Part shown: one piece after another, positions 17,520 to 26,739 of the stretch | Position numbering within the stretch: the stretch's first letter is position 1 | Layout of the letters: each line of letters starts with the position of its first letter | Source of the DNA: Lachnospiraceae bacterium | Lineage (GTDB): Bacteria; Bacillota; Clostridia; Lachnospirales; Lachnospiraceae | Direction: 5' to 3' | Assembly (NCBI GenBank): GCA_009911035.1 | Contig: QXWO01000038.1 | Span: forward strand, 1-60,193 | Length of the DNA: 60,193 nucleotides | Program-made: the position numbers and the translations under genes | The notes under the pieces: model-generated | Seen by the model: only the letters and a program-made list of their open reading frames with translations | What the model was told of the DNA's origin: nothing | The model's database searches: none

Positions 17520-18380
17520 ATGAATATCCAGATCATAACTGATTCATCTTCAGATATCACCGGTTCAGACAGGGAGGATTTGACCGTCCTTCCCATGAAG
17601 ATAACTTTTGATGACAGAGAATACCTTGACGGGGTCAATTTGACCCACAGGGAGTTCTATGAGAAGCTGATCGAATGTGACTCACTCCCTGTTACCAGCC
17701 AGATACCACCCTATGAGTTTGAAACAGCGGTCTGTAAGGCTCTGGAAACCAGGGACTATGCCATTATCATTACTTTATCCGGTAAACTCTCCGGCACATG
17801 GCAGAGCGCCTGTATCGCGGCCCGGGAATTTGAAGGCAGGGTTTTTGTGGTAGACAGTGAAAACGCTACGGTAGGGGAACGGGCGCTGGTTGAATATGCC
17901 CTGCAGCTTAAAGATTCCGGCATGGATGCAGCATCCATTGCCGCAACGCTGGAAAAGGAAAAGAAAAATATCAGGCTTATTGCCCTTCTGGATACGCTGG
18001 AATATCTGAAAAAAGGAGGACGCATCTCCAAAACTGCCGCCCTTGCCGGCAGTGTCCTTTCCATCAAGCCGGTAGTCGGTGTTGTGGACGGGGAGGTCGT
18101 TATGCTGGGCAAAGCAAGAGGTTCTAAACAGGGGAACAATCTTCTGGCACAGCACATCAAAGAATCCGGCGGCATTGATTTCCAGAAACCCTATTTTTTA
18201 GGCTACGCCGGATTAAGCGATTCTTTAATGCAGAAATACATAACTGACAGTGAGGCCCTCTGGAAAGGCCATGCAAAAAGCCTTCCTGCTGCGACCGTAG
18301 GCGGCACGATCGGAACCCATGTAGGGCCCGGCGGCATTGCTGTCGCTTACTTTGCACTTTCTGCCAGAAGCAGTAGTTAA
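17520..18380 (+). CDS. DegV family fatty acid-binding protein
   Basis: 286 residues. IITDSSSDI at the N terminus, the HREFYEKL block, TSQIPP (the lipid-binding Thr/Ser loop), ITLSGKLSGTWQSA and LEYLKKGGRIS are diagnostic of DegV. In Firmicutes such FakB-like proteins present fatty acids to the FakA kinase. AGGAG precedes the ATG. The preceding 96-bp gap after bactofilin has no terminator, so it may be in the same transcript. Confidence 0.92.
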   Translation: MNIQIITDSSSDITGSDREDLTVLPMKITFDDREYLDGVNLTHREFYEKLIECDSLPVTSQIPPYEFETAVCKALETRDYAIIITLSGKLSGTWQSACIAAREFEGRVFVVDSENATVGERALVEYALQLKDSGMDAASIAATLEKEKKNIRLIALLDTLEYLKKGGRISKTAALAGSVLSIKPVVGVVDGEVVMLGKARGSKQGNNLLAQHIKESGGIDFQKPYFLGYAGLSDSLMQKYITDSEALWKGHAKSLPAATVGGTIGTHVGPGGIAVAYFALSARSSS

Positions 18381-18403
18381 CAGCGATTTTTTTGAATGAA
18401 TGC

Positions 18404-18436
18404 AAAATCCCCTGCTCTTAAGAGCGGGGGATTTTT
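18404..18436. terminator. Bidirectional terminator between degV and azlD
   Basis: A long stem of AAAATCCCC-GCTCTT against AAGAGC-GGGGATTTTT with essentially no loop and one bulge. It serves the converging degV and azlD transcripts. Confidence 0.9.
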
Positions 18437-18476
18437 AGCACAATGTCTCCCAAATCACTTTCCTGCAGGATGTACT

Positions 18477-18803
18477 TTAAAATACCGCCTGCACCAGCAC
18501 CATATAGATAATTGTTCCAAGGGCAATGCTAAGCAGTGTATTCCTTTTCCAAAGGTGAAGCAGAACCACCGCTCCAACAGAAAGCAGTTCCGGCAGCCCG
18601 TGGGGCTTGTCTAAAATCTTCACATTCCGCAGACAGTACACCACCAGCATTCCCATGATCGCATAGGGAAGGACATTTGACAGATAGGTGATAAAAGCCG
18701 GTGTCTTTTTTCTGCCACCGAACACAATAAAGGGAATTCCCCGAAGCAGAACCGTCACCAGGGCAATCACCGCCACCAGCTGTCCAGTATGTAAATTATC
18801 CAT
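18477..18803 (-). CDS. azlD: AzlD-type branched-chain amino acid export subunit
   Basis: 108 residues, four hydrophobic helices, with the AzlD pattern ALVTVLLRGIPFIVFG and YLSNVLPYAIMGMLVVYCL. It pairs with AzlC to export branched-chain amino acids. It lies 32 bp after azlC in the same direction, ending an aspS-lipoprotein-azlC-azlD operon. Confidence 0.9.
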   Translation of the reverse strand: MDNLHTGQLVAVIALVTVLLRGIPFIVFGGRKKTPAFITYLSNVLPYAIMGMLVVYCLRNVKILDKPHGLPELLSVGAVVLLHLWKRNTLLSIALGTIIYMVLVQAVF

Positions 18804-18835
18804 TTCCAGCGCCCCTCCTTCTGTTTCAATCGCGG

Positions 18836-19519
18836 TTATTCTTTCTCTTTTTCAAAAACTTTTCGTAAAGCTGTCAGCGCTACGGTAATTGTCAGCATGG
18901 ACGGAATCAGAAAGCTGTCCGGCCCAAAAATCAAGAGACACGCCACCGAAGCCGCCGTACCAATCATTGCGCTTGCATGACCGGAAGCGCTTTTCCACTG
19001 TTCCACAAACACCACGATAAACAGGGCAGTCATCGAAAATTCAATTCCCGACGTATTAAAGTTGAGGATACTCCCAGTCAGGGAACCGGCCACACTCCCG
19101 ATTATCCAATAACTGTGATCAAACAAAGACACCCAGAAGAAGTAGCTTTTCCGGTCCACCCCTTCCGGCACATCCCCACTGCACACAAGCGAATAGGTTT
19201 CATCCGTCAGAGCAAAAACAAGATATGGCTTTTTCTTTCCAGTTCCTTTGTATCTCTCAATCATGGAAATTCCATAAAAAAGATGTCTGGCATTGACCAT
19301 GAGAGTCATGAGGCCGGCAGAGAGAAGTGACGCGCCGCCGGAAATGAGATCGATTGCCACATACTGCATGGAGCCGGCATATATGGAAACGCTCATGAGC
19401 AAAGCCCATCCTGCGCCATATCCTTTAGCCTCAAGCAGGATCCCAAATCCAAATCCCAATACCAGATAGCCTGCCATAACCGGCAGGGAACGTTTCCATG
19501 CATACTTAATACTCGTCAT
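18836..19519 (-). CDS. azlC: AzlC-type branched-chain amino acid permease
   Basis: 227 residues. The AzlC hallmarks LVLGFGFGILLEAKGYG, SIYAGSMQYVAIDL and ALTDETYSLV are present with seven helices. It is the main subunit of the AzlCD exporter. Its start overlaps the stop of the upstream lipoprotein gene by 4 bp, so it is translationally coupled to it. Confidence 0.92.
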   Translation of the reverse strand: MTSIKYAWKRSLPVMAGYLVLGFGFGILLEAKGYGAGWALLMSVSIYAGSMQYVAIDLISGGASLLSAGLMTLMVNARHLFYGISMIERYKGTGKKKPYLVFALTDETYSLVCSGDVPEGVDRKSYFFWVSLFDHSYWIIGSVAGSLTGSILNFNTSGIEFSMTALFIVVFVEQWKSASGHASAMIGTAASVACLLIFGPDSFLIPSMLTITVALTALRKVFEKEKE

Positions 19520-19956
19520 TTCACATCAAACTCCCCTGCCAGATAATACCCCTTCTCATAATCGGAAAAGTTTTTCAGCAGACGGTAACGGCCGCCGGGA
19601 AGTTTCCCATAGGAATTCTCCCAGCTTATTTCCACAGTATCCGTACTCCCTGACGGAACCCACAATAATTCCAATGTAACTGCCACCGATCTCTCCGGCT
19701 CCACAAAGTACCACTTTCCGTCCTTTTCCTTCAAAAGGCTGTAGTCCTGTCCATAACTTAAATCCCGGTCGGACTGGTTATTTATGGAATAGGTAATTCC
19801 GACAGGCGTCACCAAAGATTCATCCACCGAAAGCTCCGCTCCCTCCAGCATATTTACATCTTCCGAAAATTCTTCTCCCAGCTGCTGCCCACACCCTGCA
19901 AGGAACACAAGGCACAATGCCAACATACAGGCCAGCCGCTTTCCGTTTTTATTCAT
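19516..19956 (-). CDS. Small lipoprotein with Ig-like domain
   Basis: 146 residues from the ATG at 19956 (GGAGG 5 nt upstream; an in-frame TTG four codons earlier is less likely). A lipobox LVFLAGC near residue 20 marks it as a surface lipoprotein. The mature part reads YSINNQSDRDLSYGQDYSLLKEKDGKWYFV and LPGGRYRLLKNF, a beta-sandwich pattern I associate from memory with the Big_14-type Ig-like family of Firmicutes. The function is unknown. It lies between aspS and azlC. Confidence 0.75.
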   Translation of the reverse strand: MNKNGKRLACMLALCLVFLAGCGQQLGEEFSEDVNMLEGAELSVDESLVTPVGITYSINNQSDRDLSYGQDYSLLKEKDGKWYFVEPERSVAVTLELLWVPSGSTDTVEISWENSYGKLPGGRYRLLKNFSDYEKGYYLAGEFDVK

Positions 19957-20052
19957 ATAAGCCTCCAAATTGCGCTTTGCCGAATCCTTTTACATCCTAT
20001 ACCATACCATTAAGGCACGATTCCTCATAAACGGCTGTTTAAGCCGTTACTT

Positions 20053-21819
20053 TCAGTTGCTTTCTTTTGGCAGATCAATTTTAATATGCACATCCTTAAG
20101 CTGCTTTTCATCTACCGCTGAAGGTGCTCCCATCATCACGTCCTGGGCCGTCTTGTTCATGGGGAAAGGAATGATCTCCCGGATGCTCTCCTCCCCTGCA
20201 ATGAGCATTACCATCCTGTCCACTCCGGGCGCAATGCCTGCGTGAGGGGGAGCGCCGTAGCAGAACGCATGATACATGGCCGGGAACTTGGCCTTCACAT
20301 CCGCCTCGTCAAGCCCCACAATCTGGAAAGCTTTGACCATGATCTCCGGGTCATGGTTTCTCACTGCCCCGGAAGAGAGCTCCACTCCGTTGCATACTAA
20401 ATCATACTGGTAAGCATAAATGTCAAGAGGGTTCTTATTTAAAAGCGCGTCCATCCCGCCCTGGGGCATGGAAAAAGGATTATGGCAGAATTCCAGTTCC
20501 CCGGACTCCTCCCCTATCTCGTACATGGGGAAATCCACGATCCAGCAGAATTCATAACATTCCTTATTCATATGGGCCTCGCAGGCATTCCCAAGGAACT
20601 TGCGCAGTACGCCGGCACACTTTTGTGCATCTGACTTTTTGCCTGCTGTCAGACCTACGAAGTCCCCGTTCTTTAACCCCAGCGCCGCAGCCACCTGTTC
20701 TTTCCTGTCCTTTAAAAACTTGGAGATTCCTCCCACCAGCTCCCCGTTCTCGTCCAGACGGAACCAGTATGCCTTCTGTCCGCTCTGCACTTCCACGTCT
20801 GCACAGATCTTGTCAATAACCTTTCTGGTTGCCGTAAAATTATCCACCACAATGGCTTTCACAGTCTGCCCCTCAAAAGGGCCGAATCCGCATCCGTCCA
20901 TACATTCTGTGGCGTCCTGAAGGGTTAGATCTATCCGTAGGTCCGGCTTATCCGATCCATATTTTTCCATGGCGTCATTGTAAGATATTCTTGCAAAAGG
21001 CGCTTTTGACGCTTTCTGGTATTTCCCGTATTTTGCAAAAATAGGCGGAAGCACGTCCTCAATCACATGGAACACATCATCCTGGGTAGCAAAAGCCATT
21101 TCCATATCAAGCTGGTAAAACTCGCCGGGAGAACGGTCAGCCCTGGCATCCTCATCCCTGAAGCAGGGGGCTACCTGAAAGTACCGGTCAAACCCTGATG
21201 TCATCAGAAGCTGCTTAAACTGCTGGGGCGCCTGGGGCAGCGCATAAAACTTACCCGGATGGTTTCTGGACGGAACCAGATAGTCCCGCGCGCCCTCCGG
21301 CGAGGAACAGGTCAAAATAGGCGTAGTGATTTCCAGAAAGTCATGCTCCGTCATGCTCTTTCTAATTTCCGCAACAATTTTACTCCGAAGGACAATCTTT
21401 TCCTTCACCGCAGGATTTCTCAGATCCAGATACCTGTATTTTAATCTGGCAGCTTCGTCTGCCTCTTTTGACCTGCTTATCTCAAAGGGCAATTCATTAT
21501 AAATGCACTTGCCAAGCACTGTAATTGACTCCGGCACCACTTCAATTTCACCTGTGTCAAGATGCAGATTCTTGCTGGAACGCTCCCTCACTTCCCCGGT
21601 AATGGAAAGGGTGGACTCATTGTTGACTCCCGACAGCTTCGCCATCATCTCCTCGGTCTCAATGACCACCTGGGTCATACCGTAAAAATCCCGAAGAATT
21701 AAAAACCCAAGATTTTTGCTGACCTTCCTCATGTTATCATACCAGCCTGTAATGGTGACCTTTTTCCCTACATCTCCAATTCTAAGCTGGTTACAAGTAT
21801 GTGTTCTCGACTGTACCAT
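20053..21819 (-). CDS. aspS: Aspartyl-tRNA synthetase
   Basis: 588 residues, bacterial-type class II synthetase. OB-fold anticodon domain at residues 1-105, class II motif 2 around FRDEDARADRSPGEFYQLD, the GAD insertion (about 290-410, ending in FCWIVDFPMYE) and motif 3 at GIAPGVDRMVMLIAGEESIREIIPFP. The length is standard. No T-box leader was found in the 130 bp upstream. Confidence 0.97.
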   Translation of the reverse strand: MVQSRTHTCNQLRIGDVGKKVTITGWYDNMRKVSKNLGFLILRDFYGMTQVVIETEEMMAKLSGVNNESTLSITGEVRERSSKNLHLDTGEIEVVPESITVLGKCIYNELPFEISRSKEADEAARLKYRYLDLRNPAVKEKIVLRSKIVAEIRKSMTEHDFLEITTPILTCSSPEGARDYLVPSRNHPGKFYALPQAPQQFKQLLMTSGFDRYFQVAPCFRDEDARADRSPGEFYQLDMEMAFATQDDVFHVIEDVLPPIFAKYGKYQKASKAPFARISYNDAMEKYGSDKPDLRIDLTLQDATECMDGCGFGPFEGQTVKAIVVDNFTATRKVIDKICADVEVQSGQKAYWFRLDENGELVGGISKFLKDRKEQVAAALGLKNGDFVGLTAGKKSDAQKCAGVLRKFLGNACEAHMNKECYEFCWIVDFPMYEIGEESGELEFCHNPFSMPQGGMDALLNKNPLDIYAYQYDLVCNGVELSSGAVRNHDPEIMVKAFQIVGLDEADVKAKFPAMYHAFCYGAPPHAGIAPGVDRMVMLIAGEESIREIIPFPMNKTAQDVMMGAPSAVDEKQLKDVHIKIDLPKESN

Positions 21820-22044
21820 AATTTACCTCATTTCTACAATACATTTGACGGTTTGCAAACGCCTATATTATACACGTTTTTTTACGGTTCTGCAACTTAA
21901 CATTGATAATGGTTTATCAGCGTCAGCCATACCGGACTTACAAAAAAATTTTTGTCACTTTTCATACTTCTCGGACGTGTATATGATAGAGACAGGCAAA
22001 GGTGCGCACCAAAGCCTTTTATTTTGATCATAAGGAGGCGCAAT

Positions 22045-22524
22045 GTGGCTCAAAAAAGCGAAGAAGAAATTAGAAATATCATACAGACCTACGGCAGCCT
22101 GCTTTACCGCACAGCCTTTGTGCTTTTGGGCAATCCCCATGATGTACAGGATGTTTTGCAGGAAGTGCTTATCAAATACATGGAAAAGGCGCCCCCTTTT
22201 CATGACGCCGGACATGAAAAAGCCTGGCTCCTGAAAGTAAACGCCAATCTATGTAAAGACTATCTGCGTTTTAACAGACGCCATACTTATGTAAATCTCG
22301 AAGAAGTGGAAAATGTATGCGCGTCACCAGAGCAGATGGAAATTTTAAAGGAAGTCCTCTCCCTGCCTGCCAGGTGGAAGACGGTTCTTTTGCTCCACTA
22401 TGTAGAAGGCTATCAGATCAAGGAGATTTCCCACATTACAGGACTTTCCGAGAGCGCCGTAAAGAAGCGTCTGCAAAGAGGCCGTGAAGCCTTAAAACGT
22501 AAACTATCAAACTTAAATCTTTAA
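22045..22524 (+). CDS. ECF-type RNA polymerase sigma factor
   Basis: 159 residues from GTG at 22045 with AGGAGG 6 nt upstream; the frame is open further upstream but without a start signal. Region 2 reads LYRTAFVLLGNPHDVQDVLQEVLIKYM and region 4 has LLLHYVEGYQIKEISHITG followed by SESAVKKRLQRGREAL. The paired membrane protein 27 bp downstream is the likely anti-sigma factor. Confidence 0.9.
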   Translation: MAQKSEEEIRNIIQTYGSLLYRTAFVLLGNPHDVQDVLQEVLIKYMEKAPPFHDAGHEKAWLLKVNANLCKDYLRFNRRHTYVNLEEVENVCASPEQMEILKEVLSLPARWKTVLLLHYVEGYQIKEISHITGLSESAVKKRLQRGREALKRKLSNLNL

Positions 22525-22551
22525 AAATTCATAAAATCAGGAGGTTTTGAT

Positions 22552-23082
22552 ATGCGTACAAATCATTTAAAAGACACCGTAAAAACAATCACCATGCCTA
22601 AAGAAATGCAGGATACGCTTCTGGACAACTGCTTAAATGCCAGACACTCCGGCAATATCCTGTTCCGCTATTCCAAGCTGGCCGCCGCTTTTGTCATGGC
22701 GGTTATACTGACTGCCGTAGGCTCCACCTCCTACGCAGCCTATGACCTATATCAGGTGAAAAACCTGAAAGTATTTTTTGAATCCGGCATCACACAGGAC
22801 CGGATAGATGCAATCGGTCAGGAACTAAACGGTATCCCCGGAATTTATTCCGTCCGCTTTGTAAGCGCAGACGAAGCCTGGAGCGATTTTCAAAAAAATT
22901 TCTTTTCCGATATGGATGAAGATTTTGCGGCATCTTTTACAGAAAATCCCCTTAAGGATTCCTTCAACTATGATGTGATCGTTGAGCTGAAGGCAGACAC
23001 AAACGCTGTCAGAGACCAGATTGCAGCCCTTGACGGCGTAAGGCGCATCACCGACTTAAAAGAAGAAAAATCCCAAAAATAG
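22552..23082 (+). CDS. Putative anti-sigma factor with FtsX-ectodomain-like domain
   Basis: 176 residues. Residues 1-38 are cytosolic, with a K-D-T-V-K-T-I-T-M-P start and a D-N-C-L-N-A segment; 39-62 is one membrane helix; and 70-170 is an extracellular domain. That domain reads KVFFESGITQDRIDAIGQEL, YSVRFVSADEAWSDF, then NPLKDSFNYDVIVELK. The NPL followed by a beta strand and the S-x-D-E-A-W box are the pattern of the FtsX extracellular domain. FtsX ectodomains bind peptidoglycan hydrolases. AGGAGG precedes the ATG. Fusion to a sigma partner is unusual, and the anti-sigma role is inferred from position. Confidence 0.7.
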   Translation: MRTNHLKDTVKTITMPKEMQDTLLDNCLNARHSGNILFRYSKLAAAFVMAVILTAVGSTSYAAYDLYQVKNLKVFFESGITQDRIDAIGQELNGIPGIYSVRFVSADEAWSDFQKNFFSDMDEDFAASFTENPLKDSFNYDVIVELKADTNAVRDQIAALDGVRRITDLKEEKSQK

Positions 23083-23087
23083 AAAGC

Positions 23088-23122
23088 AAACGCTGCCACG
23101 CTCCGCGTGACAGCTTATTGTA
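23088..23122 (+). repeat. Palindromic repeat copy
   Basis: Copy of the 35-bp element: CTGCCACGCT, short loop, GCGTGACAGC and TTATTGTA, just after the FtsX-like gene. Confidence 0.7.
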
Positions 23123-23130
23123 GCAGAATG

Positions 23131-23157
23131 CCCCATGGCCGGTACACCGCCATGGGG
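23131..23157. terminator. Hairpin terminator candidate between convergent genes
   Basis: Nine-bp perfect stem CCCCATGGC / GCCATGGGG, ending one base before the stop codon of the histidine kinase. There is no T-run, so termination strength is uncertain. Confidence 0.5.
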
Positions 23158-24522
23158 TCATCCTTCTGTCATCAGCATAACACTGAGCCGGAATTCCCCA
23201 TCTTCCAGCGCAATATCTATATCCCCGAAATATTTTTCCGCTACCCTGCGGATATTGGCCAGACCGTACCCGTGTCCGTCTGTTTTCTTCCTTGATGTTA
23301 CCGGAAGCCCGCTCTGCCTGTCCCACTGTAAGTTCCCCGAAAAACTGTTACGGATTTCTATCATATAAGCGTTGTTTTGGCGGTAGGAGCAAACTGATAT
23401 CCGGGAGTTCTCTCTTGCGGGGGTATTTTCCAGCGCATTTTGCAGCGCATTATTTAATATTACACTGATATCAAAGGCATTGATGCAGGAATCCTCAGGA
23501 TAGTAAAATTCCAATTGAAAATGAATTCCTTTTTTTTCGGCGGCATTTTTCATTTCCTGTAAAATCACATCGGTCACAGGATTCCCGCTTTTGATCCCTC
23601 CTGCCGCCTGGGAAAGAGCCGCCTTTAATTCCCCGCTGTATGCCCCTGCCTCTTTCGTCTTATTCCCGGCATAAAGCCGCTCCAGCGTAAAAATATGATT
23701 TGCCATATCATGCTTCATGCTGCGAATATCCTGATACAGACTTTCCACCTGCCCGATGTGCTGCCGTATACTGTCGATCTGCGCCGCCAGCAGCTCACTG
23801 CGCAGATTTTCCTCCTGTTTTACCTTGATATTCTGATACAAGGTAATGACAACAATGACCGCAGCAGCGGACACTATATAATACAATAGGGAAAGTATTT
23901 CATAACTGCCGGAAATTTCCCCTGTCTGTATAATATAAAAGACGCGATAGTACCTCATGATCACGACCCCTGCCCATCCCATAATAGAGGGAACCGCCAT
24001 CATGAGCAGCTCCTTTCCCGTCATATCTGCATGTTTATATACATAAGCCCTTAAAATACACCATATTTCAAAAGCAAGAAGTGCAAACTCCATCCCCCGG
24101 TAAATGACACACATCCCCAGAAAAAGCACATACCACAGCTCCGGATGTGCCACCATAAAATCCGTCCGTCCTGCAAAATTGTATATGTTATCATATAGGA
24201 TATCTGTTGCTGTTATTGCCAGCCAGTGCAGGGTAAAAAAGGTCAGGGAAAGAAATGCTTTCTGCCTGTAATTTTTCCGCTCTGCCCAGCACATTGCCCC
24301 AAAGGCCGCCAGACTTCCCATACCGTATGCAAAGAAATACCCCACCGGCACAAGATAAAGCAGGAGCATGGTCAGCACATACGCCCCTCCTGACCAGAAT
24401 GCCCCCGCTGCATTTTCCATAAAAGGCCTTGCAAAACGGTAAAAACAATATCCCAGAAAAAGCAATTCCAGTACCCAGGATATCCGGGCGACTACTGTTT
24501 CACTTATTAGAGCCCCTTCCAT
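23158..24522 (-). CDS. GHKL sensor histidine kinase (AgrC/CitA-like)
   Basis: 454 residues: six or seven N-terminal helices (to about residue 215), a coiled linker, the phosphoacceptor box MKHDMANHIFTLERL near residue 268, and a GHKL ATPase with VILNNALQNALEN and GYGLANIRRVAEKYFG. Such kinases commonly sense peptides or other extracellular ligands and pair with LytTR regulators. It lies 3 bp after its regulator gene. No AgrB/AgrD pheromone genes are adjacent. Confidence 0.9.
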   Translation of the reverse strand: MEGALISETVVARISWVLELLFLGYCFYRFARPFMENAAGAFWSGGAYVLTMLLLYLVPVGYFFAYGMGSLAAFGAMCWAERKNYRQKAFLSLTFFTLHWLAITATDILYDNIYNFAGRTDFMVAHPELWYVLFLGMCVIYRGMEFALLAFEIWCILRAYVYKHADMTGKELLMMAVPSIMGWAGVVIMRYYRVFYIIQTGEISGSYEILSLLYYIVSAAAVIVVITLYQNIKVKQEENLRSELLAAQIDSIRQHIGQVESLYQDIRSMKHDMANHIFTLERLYAGNKTKEAGAYSGELKAALSQAAGGIKSGNPVTDVILQEMKNAAEKKGIHFQLEFYYPEDSCINAFDISVILNNALQNALENTPARENSRISVCSYRQNNAYMIEIRNSFSGNLQWDRQSGLPVTSRKKTDGHGYGLANIRRVAEKYFGDIDIALEDGEFRLSVMLMTEG

Positions 24523-24525
24523 CTT

Positions 24526-25248
24526 CTACGCCCTTTCTTTTTTCCTGATATGTTTCAGATAACTTTTGACGAAATCCCGATAGTTTTGTTTCGCCATAAG
24601 CGCCTGTCCTCTTTCCAGATAAATCACTGAGGCATCATATTTCCTGACAAAATCAAAATTCACAAGATAGGCCCTGTGGGGACGGTAAAAATTATCTCCC
24701 GCTTTTTCTTCCAGCTCCTTCATCCGTCCATAGTATTCTATATCCGAGTCCACTGTATGGATAACCACTTTGCGGTCATACACCTCCGCATATATAATTT
24801 CTTCCCAGTTTGCCAATATGTGCCTGCCCCCGGCAGATATGAGCAGAGGCTGCTGCTTTTTCTTTTTATCTGCTTCTTTCCCGCGTTTGCGATCCGCAGA
24901 CTCCGCTGCCGCATTTGCCAGCACCTGCACAAATTTCCCTTCGTCGAAAGGCTTCACCAGATAATGAAAGGCTCCCACGTCAAAGGCCTGAAACACATAA
25001 TCCTCCAGGGCCGTCACAAAAATAATGACAGCCTCTTTATTATTCCTGCGAAAATCTCTTGCCGTCTCCATTCCGTTTTTGCCCGGCATCTGAATATCCA
25101 ACAGCACAATATCCGGCTGCCCCTCTGCCAGAAGCAGCTCATCCCCTGACTGGTATAAAGATATGGCTGCGTCAGGATAAAGCTCATGGAGCCTCCCCGC
25201 AAACATATCCCTGACTTCCTTCTCATCATCACATACCGCTATCCGCAT
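24526..25248 (-). CDS. LytTR response regulator
   Basis: 240 residues. The receiver domain has CDDEKEVRDMF and the phosphoacceptor Asp in IVLLDIQMPG, with FDVGAFHYLVKPF at its end. The C-terminal LytTR domain has HILANWEEIIYAEVYDRKVVIH and DNFYRPHRAYLVNFDFVRKY. It forms an operon with the kinase. It is useful as an intact reference for the damaged regulator at 56724-57307. Confidence 0.92.
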   Translation of the reverse strand: MRIAVCDDEKEVRDMFAGRLHELYPDAAISLYQSGDELLLAEGQPDIVLLDIQMPGKNGMETARDFRRNNKEAVIIFVTALEDYVFQAFDVGAFHYLVKPFDEGKFVQVLANAAAESADRKRGKEADKKKKQQPLLISAGGRHILANWEEIIYAEVYDRKVVIHTVDSDIEYYGRMKELEEKAGDNFYRPHRAYLVNFDFVRKYDASVIYLERGQALMAKQNYRDFVKSYLKHIRKKERA

Positions 25249-25384
25249 CTTTCAGCTTCCTCCATACCCCTTCTGTGTAAACTCTCCTGCTGCCAAATAT
25301 TATATCGGAATACGTATTGATTATAATAAAGAAATGCTGTGAAACGGACTTTTTCTGCTGTAAAACAAAGGCCTTTCCACAGTG

Positions 25385-25819
25385 TCATATAACATACTGG
25401 TCTGCTTTCTCCTGCTGCCATCTGACCAAATCCTCCAGAGTGATATGATCCACCACCTGATTGACAGCCTGGTTGATCTCCTCCCAGACCCTTACCGTCA
25501 CACATCCCTGCCTGCGTTCACATTCCATGCTGTTTTCCCCCACACAGCTTACCGGGGCCAGGTCCCCTTCCGTAAGACGCAGAATCCTGCCCACTGTATA
25601 CCAGGAAGGCTCTCTGCCCAGCAGATATCCTCCCTGCGCCCCCCGTATGCTCCTGACAAACCCTGCCTTATTCAACAGAGAAATGATCTGCTCCAGATAT
25701 TTTTCGGAAATCTCCTGCCTTCTGGCTATATCCTTAAGGCTGACAGGTTCCCCTGTATTATAGACCGCAAGATCCAGCATCAGCCGCAAAGCATATCTTC
25801 CCTTTGTAGATATTTTCAT
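25385..25819 (-). CDS. Rrf2 family transcriptional regulator
   Basis: 144 residues. KGRYALRLMLDLA, then a winged helix with DIARRQEISEKYLEQIISLLNKAGFV, then RGAQGGYLLGR. Three cysteines (VSC, MEC, QGC) near residues 92-108 are spaced much as in the iron-sulfur cluster site of IscR. It probably senses iron-sulfur or redox state. It is alone on its strand; no suf or isc genes are in the window. Confidence 0.9.
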   Translation of the reverse strand: MKISTKGRYALRLMLDLAVYNTGEPVSLKDIARRQEISEKYLEQIISLLNKAGFVRSIRGAQGGYLLGREPSWYTVGRILRLTEGDLAPVSCVGENSMECERRQGCVTVRVWEEINQAVNQVVDHITLEDLVRWQQEKADQYVI

Positions 25820-25992
25820 ACATGACCTCCAAATCCCTTTATCCCCTGCCTCTTTCGCAGGCCGTCTTACTTATTTTCTTTCCTGTCCTGTTCTATAATA
25901 TTTCATTATACTCTTGCCCTTTATGATTCACAATGAAATCTTATGAACAATCTGGTTTTAAATTATAAACAACCTTCCATTAATGAACTAAC

Positions 25993-26027
25993 AAACGCTG
26001 CCACGCTCCGCGAGACAGCTTATTGTA
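25993..26027 (+). repeat. Palindromic repeat copy
   Basis: Best-matching copy of the 35-bp element, CTGCCACGCT, TCC loop, GCGAGACAGC and TTATTGTA, in the divergent Rrf2/GNAT interval. Confidence 0.75.
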
Positions 26028-26082
26028 ATAAATGCCCGTACAGGCACAGCGCTTGGCTCTGCCTGCAGGAATAAATATATAG

Positions 26083-26111
26083 TTGACAGTACCGGCTTTA
26101 GTGATTAGACT
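26083..26111 (+). promoter_or_regulatory. Promoter of the GNAT gene at 26197
   Basis: TTGACA at 26083-26088, 17-bp spacer, TAGACT at 26106-26111. The leader is about 80 nt. Confidence 0.55.
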
Positions 26112-26196
26112 AATTTGTGGAAAATTTATACAGACAGTAATGCACTGCCAAAAAGTTTTTCCACATACCCGCTTATACAGGAATGGAGGATCAGTT

Positions 26197-26670
26197 ATGA
26201 TAGAAATCAGACGTGCAAAAGAACAGGACATGGACGGCATCAACAATTTATTGATGCAGGTGTGTCTGGTCCATCACAAGGGGCGTCCCGACTTATTTAA
26301 ATACGGCGCCAAAAAATATACCGACGATCAGCTAAGAGCCATTATCCATGACATCCAGCGGCCAATTTTTACCGCAGTGGATGAAAATGAAACTGTTTTA
26401 GGATATGCTTTCTGTATTTTCCAGCAGCATATTGACGACAATATCCTAACCGACATCAAGACATTATATATCGATGATTTATGCGTGGACGAAAATCTGA
26501 GAGGACAGCACATCGGCCGCCGCCTTTATGAAGCCGTGCTCTCCTTTGCCAGAGAGCAGCATTGCTATAATGTTACATTAAATGTATGGAGCCTGAATGA
26601 ATCCGCCATGAAATTTTACCAGTCCTGCGGACTAAAGCCGCAGAAAGTGGGAATGGAAACCATCCTGTGA
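26197..26670 (+). CDS. GNAT family N-acetyltransferase
   Basis: 157 residues starting MIEIRRAKEQDMDGINNLL, with GGAGG 8 nt before the ATG. The acetyl-CoA site is DLCVDENLRGQHIGRRLYEAV, and VWSLNESAMKFYQSCGLKP is the fourth conserved block. It is a complete single-domain enzyme. The substrate is unknown. An upstream in-frame start at 26083 would fall inside the promoter and is rejected. Confidence 0.9.
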   Translation: MIEIRRAKEQDMDGINNLLMQVCLVHHKGRPDLFKYGAKKYTDDQLRAIIHDIQRPIFTAVDENETVLGYAFCIFQQHIDDNILTDIKTLYIDDLCVDENLRGQHIGRRLYEAVLSFAREQHCYNVTLNVWSLNESAMKFYQSCGLKPQKVGMETIL

Positions 26671-26739
26671 TCAAATGACCAGAACCGGAAGGGAGCGCTT
26701 CCTATGACGGAAGCGCACAGCGGCAATACGCAGCCTTCC

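Noticed and set aside
21820-21950. Possible T-box leader for aspS
   Set aside because: No T-box sequence, specifier stem or terminator could be found.
23158-25248. Complete agr quorum system
   Set aside because: The kinase and LytTR regulator are agr-like, but no AgrB or AgrD gene is adjacent.
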